A DNA stretch of 64,000 bases from Zygnema cylindricum (GCA_037447655.1 JBBHKE010001891.1:82001-146000), one strand, 5' to 3'; shown: positions 1-11,680, numbered from the stretch's first letter. Notes: generated by a model from the sequence alone, not told the origin. A program made the numbers and translations.

Positions 1-1316
1 CAGTATTAGGTTGGCTAGCAGCTAGCTAGTTAAAATAGTCAAGTAGGCCTAGTGAATAAGGGACTCTTCGATTAGATCTTCTAAGTGAGCGCAACCTTTT
101 ACTCTCTTCCAAGTAATAAAGCACAACCCTGTCTGTCAATGCTGTGTGATCCTACTGTTGCTACGGGAAGATCCTTGGTGTTTTCCGCTGTGCATTGTGG
201 CGTGCTGAGTGCAATACTACCCTTTTACAATAGCAAAGGCTACAATACCTCAATATGATAAGCTAAGCCAATATCGTTAACATCAAAGGGTATGTCATAA
301 ATAGCAACATCGCCTTGCAGGCAACTTCCCAACGTGATCCTAAAAGATAAGATATTCCTTGCTCGATGTTGGCTCTAAGGTTCATGAGGCGTAATATGTT
401 CACTTGCTAATGAATTTTATAATAAATATATGTTAGAGATCGAGAACTAACATTCCCACGAATAAAAACACCTTTCACTATTTGGATATAATATTATGAA
501 CAACCTTGTTGTAAATACAATAACAACGTGAAATATGCATCGAACCGTCCATCATTATTGTTTAATCTCGATTTAGTTCAGTGTTAAATGGCAGATGTAT
601 TAAGGATGCTAACCAAGGCATTATTTAAGCAATGTTTTTTTGGTGCTAACGTGTTCTATTTTTTCCAATCCTCAGGATTAGCGATAAAAAAGTATAGAGA
701 ATGAATGTTTTAAATAAAACCTCGTATGATTGCCTCGTTCTAGTTTTTTTTCCGCTTTTAAAAAAAAATAGAAATTTGATTATCAATATTATCATGATGG
801 GACTTAAATATCATAATATATTGCATATAGTTCATTAAAAAAAATGCTTAAAAAAGATAAGTCAAAACAGCTCACTAAATGCGTTAAGACAATTGTATGG
901 CCCAGTAATAAGTAAAATGACGTGGATATCGACTCACATCTTATGGACCAATTTCGCATGTTTGGCCCACCAAAAAAAGTCATGAAAATGCTTATAAATG
1001 TTTATACTAATGTTAATGAAGAATTTGTGACGAATGAGCCATCAACAATACAATTGCATTAGTTTAAAGAAAGTTTTTTTTGTTGTTCTTAGCTATCAAG
1101 TTACAAGTATAAACTACAGTCGTTCGTTTATATCCAGGTCATTTGTGCGCCCCTATCTCGTTGTACCAATGGTGATAACAACATCTTTATCCCTAGGGCA
1201 AATTGATATAGGATGTTGGCATGAGGTACTAATTGAAAAGATAATTGAAAAGGACAACGAAGTAATAATGACTCATTTTAAGTATAAAATATGAGTTAGA
1301 ACTATTATACGAAGTA
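1..1316. other. AT-rich intergenic DNA, nothing recognised
   Basis: This stretch is AT-rich with frequent stops in every frame. The one 86-codon open frame at 1034-1294 (+) has no recognisable domain or coding character. No tRNA, known transposon end or long repeat could be identified. It ends at the 8-bp duplication that flanks the first family C element. Confidence 0.5.
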
Positions 1317-1324
1317 CTTATAAG

Positions 1325-1955
1325 CATAGTTCAAAAGTAAGTGAAAGTAGGCCCATAGAATATGCCTATTGTATGTAAAACATACAATATGACCTTAAGA
1401 GCCATACTGTATTCATCGCAAAATGAAAAAAATTAGTCAATGTGTTGACTTGCACCTTGATCGATAAAGAATTAAACGTCATGTCAAAATTTTGAAAAAA
1501 ATTGGACGAAAAAAAAATTGTGAGTTTTGATGTATTTTTTTATTTAAACCGTCTGATTTGGACGATCGGACGGTCGCTGATCAAAGTAGCGATCTAAGAA
1601 GATCACATAAAAAGCCCATAACACAACTTACGATAGGACTATTTGTCACATTATCGTTTGCAATGTTAAAGGCCACACTAAATCAAACCTCAAATTAACC
1701 TCAAATTGGTTGCCAGACCGCGATTTTTTTTTCGAGTTTTCGTTCCCGCGGAATGTCATCCTACGCCGTGTCAGTTCGCTAGAAAAATTCGTCCGGCGAC
1801 GTGCGCGGTATTATGATCATACGTCAAATTCGTACGTTTGTTCTAAAGTGTGCACAATGCACACACACACAGTATGTGTACTCTACACGAGTTTTGTGCC
1901 TAGTTTTGTACGCCTACCAAAGCCCAACCATAAAAACGCTTACTTTTGAACAATG
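1325..1955. mobile_element. Family C hAT-like inverted-repeat element, copy 1 (631 bp)
   Basis: The element starts CATAGTTCAAAAGTA and ends with the near-complement TACTTTTGAACAATG. It is flanked by a perfect 8-bp direct repeat, CTTATAAG, at 1317-1324 and 1956-1963. CA..TG termini plus an 8-bp target duplication are typical of hAT transposons. No transposase frame is visible, so it is a non-autonomous, MITE-like copy. It shares ends and internal motifs (for example GGTCGCTGATCAAAGTAG near 1573) with the copies at 9701, 29865 and 47064. Confidence 0.85.
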
Positions 1956-1963
1956 CTTATAAG

Positions 1964-3286
1964 CCAAAAAATAAAAGCGTAAAATACTCAGTTTTCAATA
2001 TTAAAGTAGGTACGGAGGGAGAGATAAAAAGTGGGATGGAGAATTATAAATAGAATAGTGAATGAGGGTAGGAGTGAAAAAAAGAGAGAAGAGGGAAAGG
2101 GGAGAGAATTATAAAAAAAAGAAAAAAATGATTGAAAGAGAAATAGAGACAAAAATAAAGGGAGTGAGGAAAATTGGAGGGTGAATTGCTTTATCTTTGC
2201 TTTTTTTTCACAGTTTTCTAACAATTTTTTGCAAGGTTACATAATAGAAGAAGAGTGAAAAAAGTTATATCCTCTCATTGTCTCCCTTGTCCCTCCCTCC
2301 TCTAGTCTCACTCTCCTTTTTTCCCTCTTTTTTTTTTCTTTGCTTTTTCCTTGCCTCCCTATTTTTTTCCTCCATCACTCCCTCTTTTTTTGTCTTTGTT
2401 CTTTCACTCTATTTTCCCTCCCTCCCTCCTTCCCTCTTTCACTTTCCCCTCCTTTACTTTCTTTCCCCCCTCCCTTTCCCCTCATTTTATTTCTTTCCCC
2501 CCTCCCTTTCCCTTTCTCGTCCTCCTCTCTCCATTTGTGTTCCATTTTCCCTCCCCACCCCTTTCTCAAAATGAAGGTTTGCAAATTGAGTTTTAAGGTT
2601 TTTAGCTATATATTTTGTGTCCATGAGTTTCAAAAGTACCCGTAAGGATGATTTTTTATGCTCAAAGAATTAAAATTGACACATTGGAGCCGAATCGGAT
2701 CAACAATAGGCAGCAGTATGGGCGTATTGTATGAAAAGATTAAACGTTGTTGCAACCTAACATAACCACGGGGACCAACCGATACGCAACGTTTGGCTAC
2801 ATCTTTTAGTCGAGTAATCGGGTAACGATTCAACCAGGTACGCAAATCTAGACAACAAGCATAACCATACACCAGCGTTGTATTTCGACGATAATCAATA
2901 GTTTGGAACGATTTATTGGCACAAGCATTATCACAATAAAAAAGTGATTACATCATTTTTTTTTCGTGATAACACCGATTCTATAACTGTCGACGATAAT
3001 TTTATAGTTTGAACTTCCGTTCTACCGTAATCCAGGTTATGAAACAAATTTGCATACGTGGCATGTCACGCTATTTAAAGTGAAGAATATAAAAACATTA
3101 TATCGTAATGAGTGTACTCCTTTTCCACTTATCACCGATTAGGAATTTAGGAATTTGTTGGTCTCAGAGCGATACATCGGGAATCATCACCTTTCGAAAA
3201 CCAATAACTATCTGTACCGTTTTTATCGCGATAATTTTCTTGCCGATACACACATTGCAAGTTACATTTTCAGGTGTTTTTGTAAT
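1964..3286. repeat. Strand-asymmetric purine and pyrimidine tracts with unclassified DNA
   Basis: About 1990-2190 is strongly purine-rich (GA/A runs) on the + strand, and about 2275-2570 is almost pure pyrimidine (CT/CCCTCCC). The two tracts face each other as a loose inverted repeat. All open frames here (Ser/Pro/Phe-rich or Lys/Glu/Arg-rich) come from this composition. The remainder to 3286 is unrecognised intergenic DNA. Confidence 0.6.
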
Positions 3287-3289
3287 TAA

Positions 3290-4564
3290 AGGTGGCGTTC
3301 CATTAGACGAAAAGTGAGGTTGTTTACAGAAACCTGGACCTTTCTATACTACGCCGTACCTCTTATTTTTTTTTATATGCGAACAACATTATAGAGAATC
3401 TTGCCAATATTCTCGAAAGGTCTGGGAGGTAACAATGAACGTTGGGTGTTTTGACGCGAAGCATTCGCGTCGAAAGTTTATGTAAATGGTGATGTACCTC
3501 GAGGAGGTATATCAACATATACAAAAAAAATTGAGCCGCGACACATTGATAATGAATGTACGTGTCAAGACGGCAACCAACGGAAATCAAAAAATTTCGC
3601 ACATGATATATTTATATATATTCAAAATTAAACGGAAATTTGGAAAGTGATCTTATAACGAGCTTTCATCGCGCTATTTTTGTTTTTGACCATTCGTCAC
3701 ACTATTTGTGGAAGCCCTCATTCGTCAAGCGAAAAAGCAGAAACCCTGAAAATAATGAGAAGGCATCTGACAAGCGTTTGCAAAGAGTACAAAAATTGTG
3801 TGGTACGATGCCCTGGTTCTCACGTACATGGTATGCAAATGACGATTTCTAGTTGAAGTTGGTCGGTGAAAATAATATTTGACGATTTTCAATATACGAT
3901 CTTATCTTACGTGGTACCACTCATTCTCGAGCACGTGGATTACAAACTCTTCACGACAGAACACCGTCATAGTGTACACCGTAAATCGTTATTGGCGTAA
4001 AGGTTTCTTTAGCGTATAGGAACAATTATCGTTTTTTACGCTAATTGAGAATTTGGATTAAAAAAAATACATACATTCTGGATATTTACTTATACTAATT
4101 TCGATTTAAAAAATAATAAACACCCTCCCCAAACTTGTTTACAATAACAAAGGCACTTGTACAAAATCCGACAAATCGTACACAATCGTACGTTCACACA
4201 GTCGAAACGCGGTTGTCAGACGAATATGTGCGAACGTTTTTTTTGACAACCCGATTTCATCCCTTTTTAGAGCGCATATTCTCATGCGTCTTTGGTTACT
4301 AAAACCCATTAATTGTATTTTTTTACTTAAAAAGGTACAGTTTTGTACGGTCTGACACTAACCGTACAACACACTATTTAAATGACAAAAATTGGAAATG
4401 GCTAAATGGCTTAAAAGAAAAAACAGAATAATTTATGCTATTTAAGTATATGGAAAACAAAAAACGTACCTTAAATAGCGTCCATTACGCCAATAACAAT
4501 TCACGGTGTAGCATCCTGTAATGTTGTTCGTACGATTACAGAATTTCCTGATGGAACGCCACCC
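3290..4564. mobile_element. Family D PIF/Harbinger-like element, copy 1 (1275 bp)
   Basis: The left end reads AGGTGGCGTTCCAT and the right end ATGGAACGCCACCC. It is flanked by TAA at 3287-3289 and TAA at 4565-4567. A 3-bp TWA duplication with GGG/CCC-like ends fits PIF/Harbinger. No transposase was recognised. The interior (for example near 3390 and 3530) matches, partly in inverted orientation, the elements around 24.7 kb and 46.4-46.7 kb. Confidence 0.75.
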
Positions 4565-4591
4565 TAAGGATTTAAAACAGACCCTTTCAGA

Positions 4592-4987
4592 TAGTGTTGG
4601 GTATCGAGGGTCTATTGCCGATATTCGATATATATATCGAATTTCAGGTACCCGATATTCAATATTTCGCTTCGATATATCGAGAAGCTAAATATCGCGA
4701 CATTTTCGCGATATATACATATATATTTTTTTTCTCTAATTTCCCTCCCCCCCCCCCCCCCCCCCCCCCCCCCCCTTGGCGTGCGCCCCGGGGGGGGGGG
4801 GGATTTCCTGTTCATAATTCCGTACTCTTTTCCGTACTATATCTGTACGGACAACAACTCTTTACCCAAATATATCGCGATAATTTATGTTGGTCTCGGT
4901 ACGATACATCGAGGACTTTCCTCGATCGATATTCTATGTATCGAATATCGAGATTATCCCGACATGAAATTACCCGATACCCAACAC
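4592..4987. mobile_element. Family B hAT-like element, copy 1, disrupted at its end by family A
   Basis: The left terminus is TAGTGTTGGGTATCG; the right terminus CGATACCCAACAC is followed by TA, where a family A element begins. Both arms contain many ATCGATAT-type words. The centre holds a C-run (4747-4775) facing a G-run (4790-4802). The outer flanks CTTTCAGA (4584-4591) and CTATCAGA (5187-5194) match at 7 of 8 positions and enclose B plus A, consistent with the original hAT duplication. Confidence 0.75.
4747..4802. repeat. Poly-C run facing poly-G run
   Basis: About 29 consecutive C (4747-4775) are followed by a 14-nt spacer that ends in four C, then about 13 consecutive G (4790-4802). The arms are complementary and lie at the centre of a family B element. 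They could form a hairpin or G-quadruplex/i-motif. Homopolymers of this length are also error-prone, so the exact lengths are uncertain. Confidence 0.8.
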
Positions 4988-4989
4988 TA

Positions 4990-5184
4990 CACCGCCAATC
5001 GCTATTAGAGTATATAATGCCAATTCGGTGCCCTTTTAAAAAAAAAATACCTGAAATACAATTAATAACGCTATTTAAGTACGTGGACCATATTCTGCCA
5101 CGTCTCAGGTACTAAATTAGAATCAATAACGCTAATTGTTTTTTGACGCTATTTAATCCTTGACTCTAATAGCGATTGGCGGTG
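4990..5184. mobile_element. Family A TA-flanked MITE, type A1 (195 bp)
   Basis: The ends are perfect inverted repeats (CACCGCCAATCGCTATTAGA and its complement), flanked by TA at 4988-4989 and 5185-5186. The left TA is also the terminal dinucleotide of the family B element beside it. A TA duplication suggests Tc1/mariner or Stowaway. The copy at 10709-10902 is nearly identical, implying recent activity. It has no coding capacity. Confidence 0.85.
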
Positions 5185-5194
5185 TACTATCAGA

Positions 5195-8100
5195 GTTTGA
5201 ACAACCAGCGACGTTGGTGGGGTCTTCTAGTGTAGGGTCGAATGAGGCAAATGCGTTCACACATGGTTCATATTGCAGGAAGTTTTGGTTGACGCTGGTT
5301 CTAAACTTATGTCGACCACAAGTTCATTTAATATTTCAATTGGAAGTAAATAGCGAACGGAAATTTGCGTTGGCCAGGGCGGCTTTTACACTTAAACCTA
5401 TGAACAGAACGGCAACATGAAGTCGTGGACGTTGGCAGGACGATACATTAATTTACAACAAATAGAATGGTATAAGCATATTTGATTTTCTACTTTCCAC
5501 GGATCAACCTCGCTGAAAATATACGCGCGGTCGCAAGTCTATTTACGTTAATGATGACTGTACCTCCTTTCTTCCACGAGCCTGAACAAGTCGACAAGTG
5601 TTGCCACGTGATTACGTTATCTCAACTGGACGAAATTTGGACCTCTCGATTTACGTGTGAACACGAACACCTTTTCGACGTCTGCCGTATACCGTACAGC
5701 CGTGTCATTTTCCCACGCCGACTTTTGGACGGTGTTTGTCATGTTGCAGGAACTGCAGTACAGGTTTACTTTTGTCCACTCTTGCAGCATGTGGCGTCTA
5801 TCGCCCGAAGGCTCCAATATTTGAGGCGGGAAATAAGGAGATTTGAGATATTGATTCACACTGATCTCGGAACTCGTTGTCAGCTACAAATTACGTATCT
5901 GACCTGCACTAAGAGCCAAAATATAATCTATATATTTTTTCTATACTGTCCACCGACATATTATTTTACCAGGCTTTCTATTGAAACCTGGTCGCGCCGC
6001 ATAACGGCACGTGTACGGGCAGGAAAATAAAACAGTTTAAGTGGTGGTAGATCATTTTTGCGTGCTTGTTTCAAACTGCCCTTTTAGGGATGTAGGCGGC
6101 CTCCCGGCATCTACTGTACTACAGTAGCTGCCACATCATTTTTTTGTGGAATAGGGCTGAAAAGAAGTCCACGTCACAGAATCTTCATATCCAATTTTTT
6201 TTGGAGCTCGAAACTTCTGCGATCCGTGCAAAATTATGACGAGGAAATTAAAGGACGTGGCAGGCGGCGCGGCTGATTGGAAGATATTCCGTACAATGGA
6301 GTTTGTTTTCCATCGAGCAAAATTTATGAATGTGGCTTTTTCGGGAATCCACGTTGTTGATTCGTTAAAAAATAAGTTTTGAAATCTGACATGTAAACAA
6401 CTTTCTGACTGCTGTGTTTTTTTTTGTTTTCGCCTTCTTTTAATTTTTCCTGGGTGGATAAACTTTTCAGTTTTCGTTTTCCAAAACGTCGGAGTCGTTT
6501 TGCTGTCGTCCGCAAAAATAAATGTACGGACACCGTGTTGGTTGGACGCTATTTAACTTTTGAATAAAAGTACGGGCGACACGTGTACCAAATGTATTTT
6601 AGAGCGGCCATTTTCTACTGGTGTTCAAAGATTCTACACGAATAAGGAAAAGGTTTACAAAAATATCAGACTGGAGGATCTGAATTGACGAATAGGGTTC
6701 ATTTGAAGATACTAGATTCCTGATTCTGATTCCATTCGATTAAATCTTTTGGTACACACTTCCTTGGCGTATCTGCCAGTCAGCATGCTTCGTGGCAATA
6801 TTCGCTAGACGACAAAATGTTACGCGTCGTCTACGAATAACCGGCTGCCACCTGGTCACATCTGTGCGACAGCGTGATTTTTTCAATTTTAAACACACAC
6901 TAAATATCCTAATTTCCTCTTCTCATTGGCCGCAAAATCCATGAAGTCTCAAATTGAAACAACCCGATTCGCCTACCGATATTTTTTCCAGACCGAAACA
7001 GTACTTAGTGTTTCCCTCTTTCCGTACAATTGTCAACTACTTTTGGCTGCGCGATATCTGCCCGGAAAAAAACTGAACGGGATGAAGAATTTGACTGAAA
7101 CTTTCGGCCAGCTGCTTTTTTTCTGCAGAAATCGTACTTTTTTATTTCGCCGAAAATTTGGGCAGATCCTTCATTCGGCGAAAACTGAAAAATACAAGTG
7201 CCTGAAAAGTACACGTGTAATGTGAACGCTCCGTTCTGTTGAGCTACAGTACAGGTACTGTACTTTCTTCAAAGACTTCCCTAGAGCTTTTTAGGGTTAG
7301 CTTGTTACCTGGTTATCTTTGCAAAGTCATTCTATTTTCTGGTACTTCTTCTTATTTCCTTTTTCTTCTTCGAAATTAATCTACCTTTTCGCATTTCTTT
7401 TTTATTTTTTCTTTTTCTATCTTCTTTCTCCTGATTCCCAGTTGTTTTTTTAGCGATATTTTTTATTAAAATCTGAGAAGAGAGGGAGAGAAAAAAGAGA
7501 GCGATAGAAAAGAGTTCGAAAAAAGCGAGAGAGAAAGAGGGAAGAGTGTGAGAAGGGAGAGAAGGGAGAGGCGAAGTAGGGAGAGGAGAGAGTGTTAGAG
7601 AATTATTATAANNNNNNNNNNCACCGCGTGTGTAACGGAGGGCGAAAGAAAGGGAGAGAGAGGGAGAGAGAGAGAGAGAGATTAACCACCATACTCTCTC
7701 GATAGAGGGTAGCGTCTTATGCTCGATCAAGGTCAACCGATGTGCGTTAATGGTGAAACAAAGATAGAATGCTTGCTTGATGACTCCATGATCCCTTCAA
7801 TTATTTTTTTTCTGCGCACAATTGCCGAGGAATTCAACATTGAACTTATCCAGAGGATGGAAATGGCAGGACATGTCTTTGGGCTTTTGTTGGTTGGTAG
7901 GAGTGCAATAGCCAGGAGAAGAGCCTAGTGACACGCTAGTAAACCTCCCTCCACTTTAAAGACGACCTACACTAAAATAAGAACATTGTTAAAAAGAAAG
8001 CGGGAGGCAATGTGTGCGCCACCAAAACCTAATTTACCTAGTATGTTGCAAGCACCATTTTGGCACGGATATAAAACTAAACAAAATTTGTGAGATTAGA

Positions 8101-9058
8101 TTGTTTACTGTCTGATCTGAATGCTATGTTTGACCAAGTCATGTAGCATTGAAAAAGACAATAGTCAAAAGTCTCGAAGAGAAGACAATAATAAAGTTGT
8201 TAACGCGAATGTTATGCAAGATAGAGAGGATGTTGAGCAAAACCACATGCAAAGGTTGCAATTTTATCGTAGGTATTCTAAATTTTTGGAAAGCCTTTAC
8301 AACACGAGAGGTCTTACAATCATGTGGCAACATCTGGTTTTACGATGAAGAAAGCTTCTTTTGGGAAAATCGAGCTACTTGCCTCAATCATTTCTCAATG
8401 ATAATTGAGTTAAAGAAACTGATGGTATTTTCGCCATCGCAACAAAGAGCCATTCGTTACGCCTAGAAGCTAAGCACTCGACAAATTTAATCTGGTCATT
8501 CGCTTCCATTATAGCACACGATAGAGCTAACGAAGGTCCTTCATTACAATCGCGAAATAACGTGGTAAATTAAAGGGTTTTTTGGTCGGCGTTCTTTTGA
8601 GGGAAGGGGCCATGGGAGCCTAACCACTTTTTATTTTTGACGTTTATGTGTCTTACAGCGAGTGCAACTTATCTACTCCTTCGATTAGCTATTGTTGATT
8701 TGGATTGTCGACGTGTTTCGAAACTCCGTCAACATGCAGCGCCGAGCATGAGAACTGAAGGGATTGAGTTTAGGAGCTCTTTGGCTATGTTGATTCTTTG
8801 CCGTTCAGTTTTTTGTTCCCATGTACGTAGATGGTTTTCCATCGTGCTTTAATAATAGAGACTTTGATGGGATAAATAACAGATTGCCACTACGCCACCT
8901 CCACTCACATGATGTCGCGTTTAAATCTAATCGGACAGCTCTAACCACGTTTTTCTGGTTGTGTGAGCTTCACTCTCGTAGCGAACACGATGCAAATAGT
9001 TAATTATATATCGAGAATGTTTATGAAAACTTCGAACACTCGATGCAGTTCAATACAG
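5195..9058. other. Long intergenic stretch without a supported gene; contains a GA microsatellite and an assembly gap
   Basis: No gene could be supported in this 3.9 kb. The longest open frame (5482-6030 +, 182 codons) has no recognisable domain and lies in repeat-derived DNA. Around 7460-7680 the + strand is GA-rich and contains ten N bases. Short open frames at 7719-8466 resemble nothing known. A CGCTAGACGACAAA motif near 6808 recurs near 47942, so part of this is probably old repeat. Confidence 0.45.
7612..7621. other. Assembly gap (10 N)
   Basis: Ten undetermined bases lie within a GA/CT-rich simple repeat. The flanks are GAGAGGAGAG-type sequence on one side and AGAGAGGGAGAG-type on the other. 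The gap is probably a collapsed microsatellite of unknown true length. The 134-codon minus-strand frame that crosses it is not meaningful. Confidence 0.95.
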
Positions 9059-9060
9059 TA

Positions 9061-9279
9061 CACTGTGTGTCGCTATTAGTGTTAATATTTTTTCTGCCAC
9101 GTAAAAAATATTTTCTCCGTACATGCTTGACCGATTCTCAAACGGAGACCGCCAATCGAAAGCAGAGAATCTTAACGTTCAATCGAACCCGTCATATCTA
9201 CAATCTAGCATGTGTGTACGGAGAAAAGATGTACAAAGAGACGGAAAAAAAACATTAACACTAATAGCGATTCATTGGG
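9061..9279. mobile_element. Family A MITE, type A2 (219 bp), degenerate
   Basis: The left end is CACTGTGTGTCGCTATTAG after TA (9059-9060); the right end CTAATAGCGATTCATTGGG is followed by TA. Type A2 has a second, inner inverted repeat around TCCGTACATGCTTG and CATGTGTGTACGGA. Related copies lie at 11807, 28776 and 58836. Divergence at the termini marks it as older than the A1 copies. Confidence 0.7.
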
Positions 9280-9299
9280 TATTGTACAATACTGTACAG

Positions 9300-10492
9300 T
9301 GGTGTTGGGTATCGAGGACCTTTTGCCGATATTCGATATATATAGAGTTTCAGGTACCCGATAAACGATATATCGCTTCAATATACCGAAAATCAAAACA
9401 TCGCGATGTATCGCCGATATATCGTATCGTCAATATATTGAGGCATTTAAAAAAAAATAAAAAAATCACAGGTCTCCTAACTCACGTGCCTTCAGACAAG
9501 GTGATCGTAAAATCTTTGCCGAAAAGAAATACAGTTTTTTCTTGAAAGTCGTCAGAGTGAAGGATATCTCTGAGGTACATTGACGCGGTACACTTGCGAA
9601 GTACACGTACGTAATACGCAAGTACGGAGTTCCATACGAAATTGGTCGGTTCTCAAATCTTTGACGATTTTAAAGATTTGATCGTCAACTTACATGGAAC
9701 TATAGTTCAAAAGTAGATGAAAGTAGGCCCATACAATATGCCTATTGTATGCAAAACATACAATATGATCTTAAGACCCATATTGTATTCGGACCTATTC
9801 GGACGAATTAAAACATTCGGACAAATAATTGGACCAATTAAAACATTCGGACCAAAAAAAAATAATTACACTCTCAGATTCGGACGATCGGATGGTCGCT
9901 GATCAAAGTAGCGATCTAAGAAGATCACATGAAAATCCCATAACACAACTTACGATAAAGGTGCCGACCAGGCCTACCATAAAAACGCCTACTTTTGAAC
10001 TATGCAAAGAACCACTCAAATAATAACACGTATGTAAAAACTTGTTTACAGACGATACGCGATGTAACCTTGGCCTCTGTAATACATAAATTTTGATGTC
10101 CGTAATGTAACCCAGGCCTCTGTAATACATAAATTTTGATGTCTGTACTATTTTAGAGACCTCCTGATATAACCATACCCCAAATAAGTAATTACATGAA
10201 TTATAGAATTAGTATTTTTTTGTCGGTTACATTTTGCGGCGTCTACCTTTAAGTCACGAAACGAAAATCACGTCGTACGTGGCGTATCAGACAATTTGTC
10301 TTTTTCGCTATAATTACATGTTATATAGAAATATAAAATATTAAATTTTAAAAAATACTATATATATCACGATATTTATGGCGATCATTTATGTGGTCTC
10401 GGTACGATATATCGAGGATTCTGCTCGATCGATATTCGATATATCGTATATCAAAATTATAGCGATATGAATTTACCCTATACCCAACACTA
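9300..10492. mobile_element. Family B hAT-like element, copy 2, carrying a nested family C insertion
   Basis: The left end TGGTGTTGGGTATCGAGG (9300) and first arm match copy 1. The matching right arm and terminus CCTATACCCAACACTA lie at 10350-10492. The pieces are separated by extra DNA that contains a family C element with its own target duplication, so the simplest reading is one B element split by insertion. Immediately after its terminal CAC, a family A element begins at the TA. Confidence 0.55.
9701..10004. mobile_element. Family C hAT-like element, copy 2 (304 bp)
   Basis: It begins TATAGTTCAAAAGTAG and ends CTACTTTTGAACTATG, with the same internal motifs as copies 1, 3 and 4. The flanking octamers CATGGAAC and CAAAGAAC match at 6 of 8 positions, a decayed target duplication. 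It lies between the two arms of a family B element, so it is probably nested. Confidence 0.7.
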
Positions 10493-10699
10493 CACCGCGA
10501 ATCGTAATTAGAGTAAATAACTAATTCGGTCGCTCGAAATTTCGACTCTATCACATGATATAGAGTAAATGACTCTAATTTTTTCATTATTCTATTTAAG
10601 GTAAAGTTTAATTAGCGTAAATTAGCGTTCATTACTCTAATTCTTTTTTTTAGTTCTTGTATTCTAATTTTTTCATTGCTCTAATTACGATTCGCGGTG
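10493..10699. mobile_element. Family A MITE, type A3 (207 bp)
   Basis: The inverted termini are CACCGCGAATCGTAATTAGA and complement, flanked by TA at 10491-10492 and 10700-10701. The left TA is the last dinucleotide of family B copy 2. This is the first of a row of family A elements, successive ones being separated by CTG-type spacers. Confidence 0.8.
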
Positions 10700-10708
10700 T
10701 ACTGTTTA

Positions 10709-10902
10709 CCGCCAATCGCTATTAGAGTATATAACGCCAATTCTGTGCCCTTTTAAAAAAAAAAAAATCTGAAATACAATTAACAACGCTATTTAAGTAC
10801 GTGGACCATAATCTGCCACGTCTCAGGTACTAAATTAGAATCAATGACGCTAATTGTTTTTTGACGCTATTTAATCCTTGACTCTAATAGCGATTGGCGG
10901 TG
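10709..10902. mobile_element. Family A MITE, type A1 (194 bp)
   Basis: This is nearly identical to the element at 4990-5184, including an A-rich run and the CTGCCACGTCTC block. The left end is slightly truncated (CCGCCAATCG after TA); the right end CGATTGGCGGTG is intact and followed by TA. It lies between two A3 elements. Confidence 0.85.
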
Positions 10903-10909
10903 TACTGTA

Positions 10910-11524
10910 CACCGCGAATCGTAATTAGAGTAATGAAAAAATTAGAGTAAAAAATCAATAGAAACAATTAGAGTAATGAACTCTAGTTTATGTGATAGAA
11001 CTTTTTCACAGAGGAAGTTTACTCTAATTTATTTAAGTACTCTATATTGGGCTATGTCGGCATTAATTATCCGCGCTGAAATTATGAACACTAAATTACG
11101 TAGACAAACAAAATCTGTCAGTCCGTATAGTTTTGACGTCATCATGGCGTTAGTACTATTTGTCGCGCTGAGTGTCAGTTAATGTTCACACTGACGACGA
11201 CGCTGTCCACGGACGAGAGTAAGGCGAACGGCTTTTTTTCGATGTGATTGACTATTTGTTTTGTGCGATTTCACGTGAGAGCGCGATTCTATTAAATCAT
11301 TATTTGTATCTTTTTACTTATAAAAGTACAATTTTGCGCGGTCGGACGTCGTCTGTACTCCACACTATTTAAAACGAACCAATTTTATAGTTTTTTACGC
11401 TGATTAAACCTTACCTAAATTAGAATAATGAAAAAACTAGAATCATTTGCTCTATTTGACGTGATGGAGTCGAAATTTCGAGCGACCGAATTAGCGTTAT
11501 TTACTCTAATTACGATTCGCGGTG
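10910..11524. mobile_element. Family A element, type A3, long form (615 bp)
   Basis: The ends CACCGCGAATCGTAATTAGA and complement are the same as in the 207-bp element just upstream, with TA on both sides (10908-10909, 11525-11526). The interior is longer and contains a short open frame (68 codons, 10976-11182) without recognisable transposase motifs. It may be closer to the ancestral form from which the 207-bp version was deleted. Confidence 0.7.
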
Positions 11525-11531
11525 TACTGTA

Positions 11532-11680
11532 CACCGTGAATCGTTATTAGCCTTATGTACGCTATATCGGCACCCCAAAATTTTGACATTGATACCTTAA
11601 ATATAATGAACTACACTATTTAAGGACGTGGACCATAATCTGCCACGTCTCCTAAAACTAAATTAGAATGAATGACGGTT
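11532..11680. mobile_element. Family A element, type A1-like, right-truncated
   Basis: It starts CACCGTGAATCGTTATTAG after TA and carries the A1 internal block with CTATTTAAGGACGTGGACC and CTGCCACGTCTC. The right terminus is missing. It continues the row of family A elements from 10493. Confidence 0.55.

Noticed and set aside
2278-2645. Several overlapping Ser/Pro/Leu/Phe-rich frames
   Set aside because: They come from a polypyrimidine tract.
5482-6030. 182-codon + frame
   Set aside because: No recognisable domain, no splice context, and it lies in repeat-rich DNA. Not enough to call a gene.
7332-7736. 134-codon minus-strand frame
   Set aside because: It crosses ten undetermined bases and a GA microsatellite.
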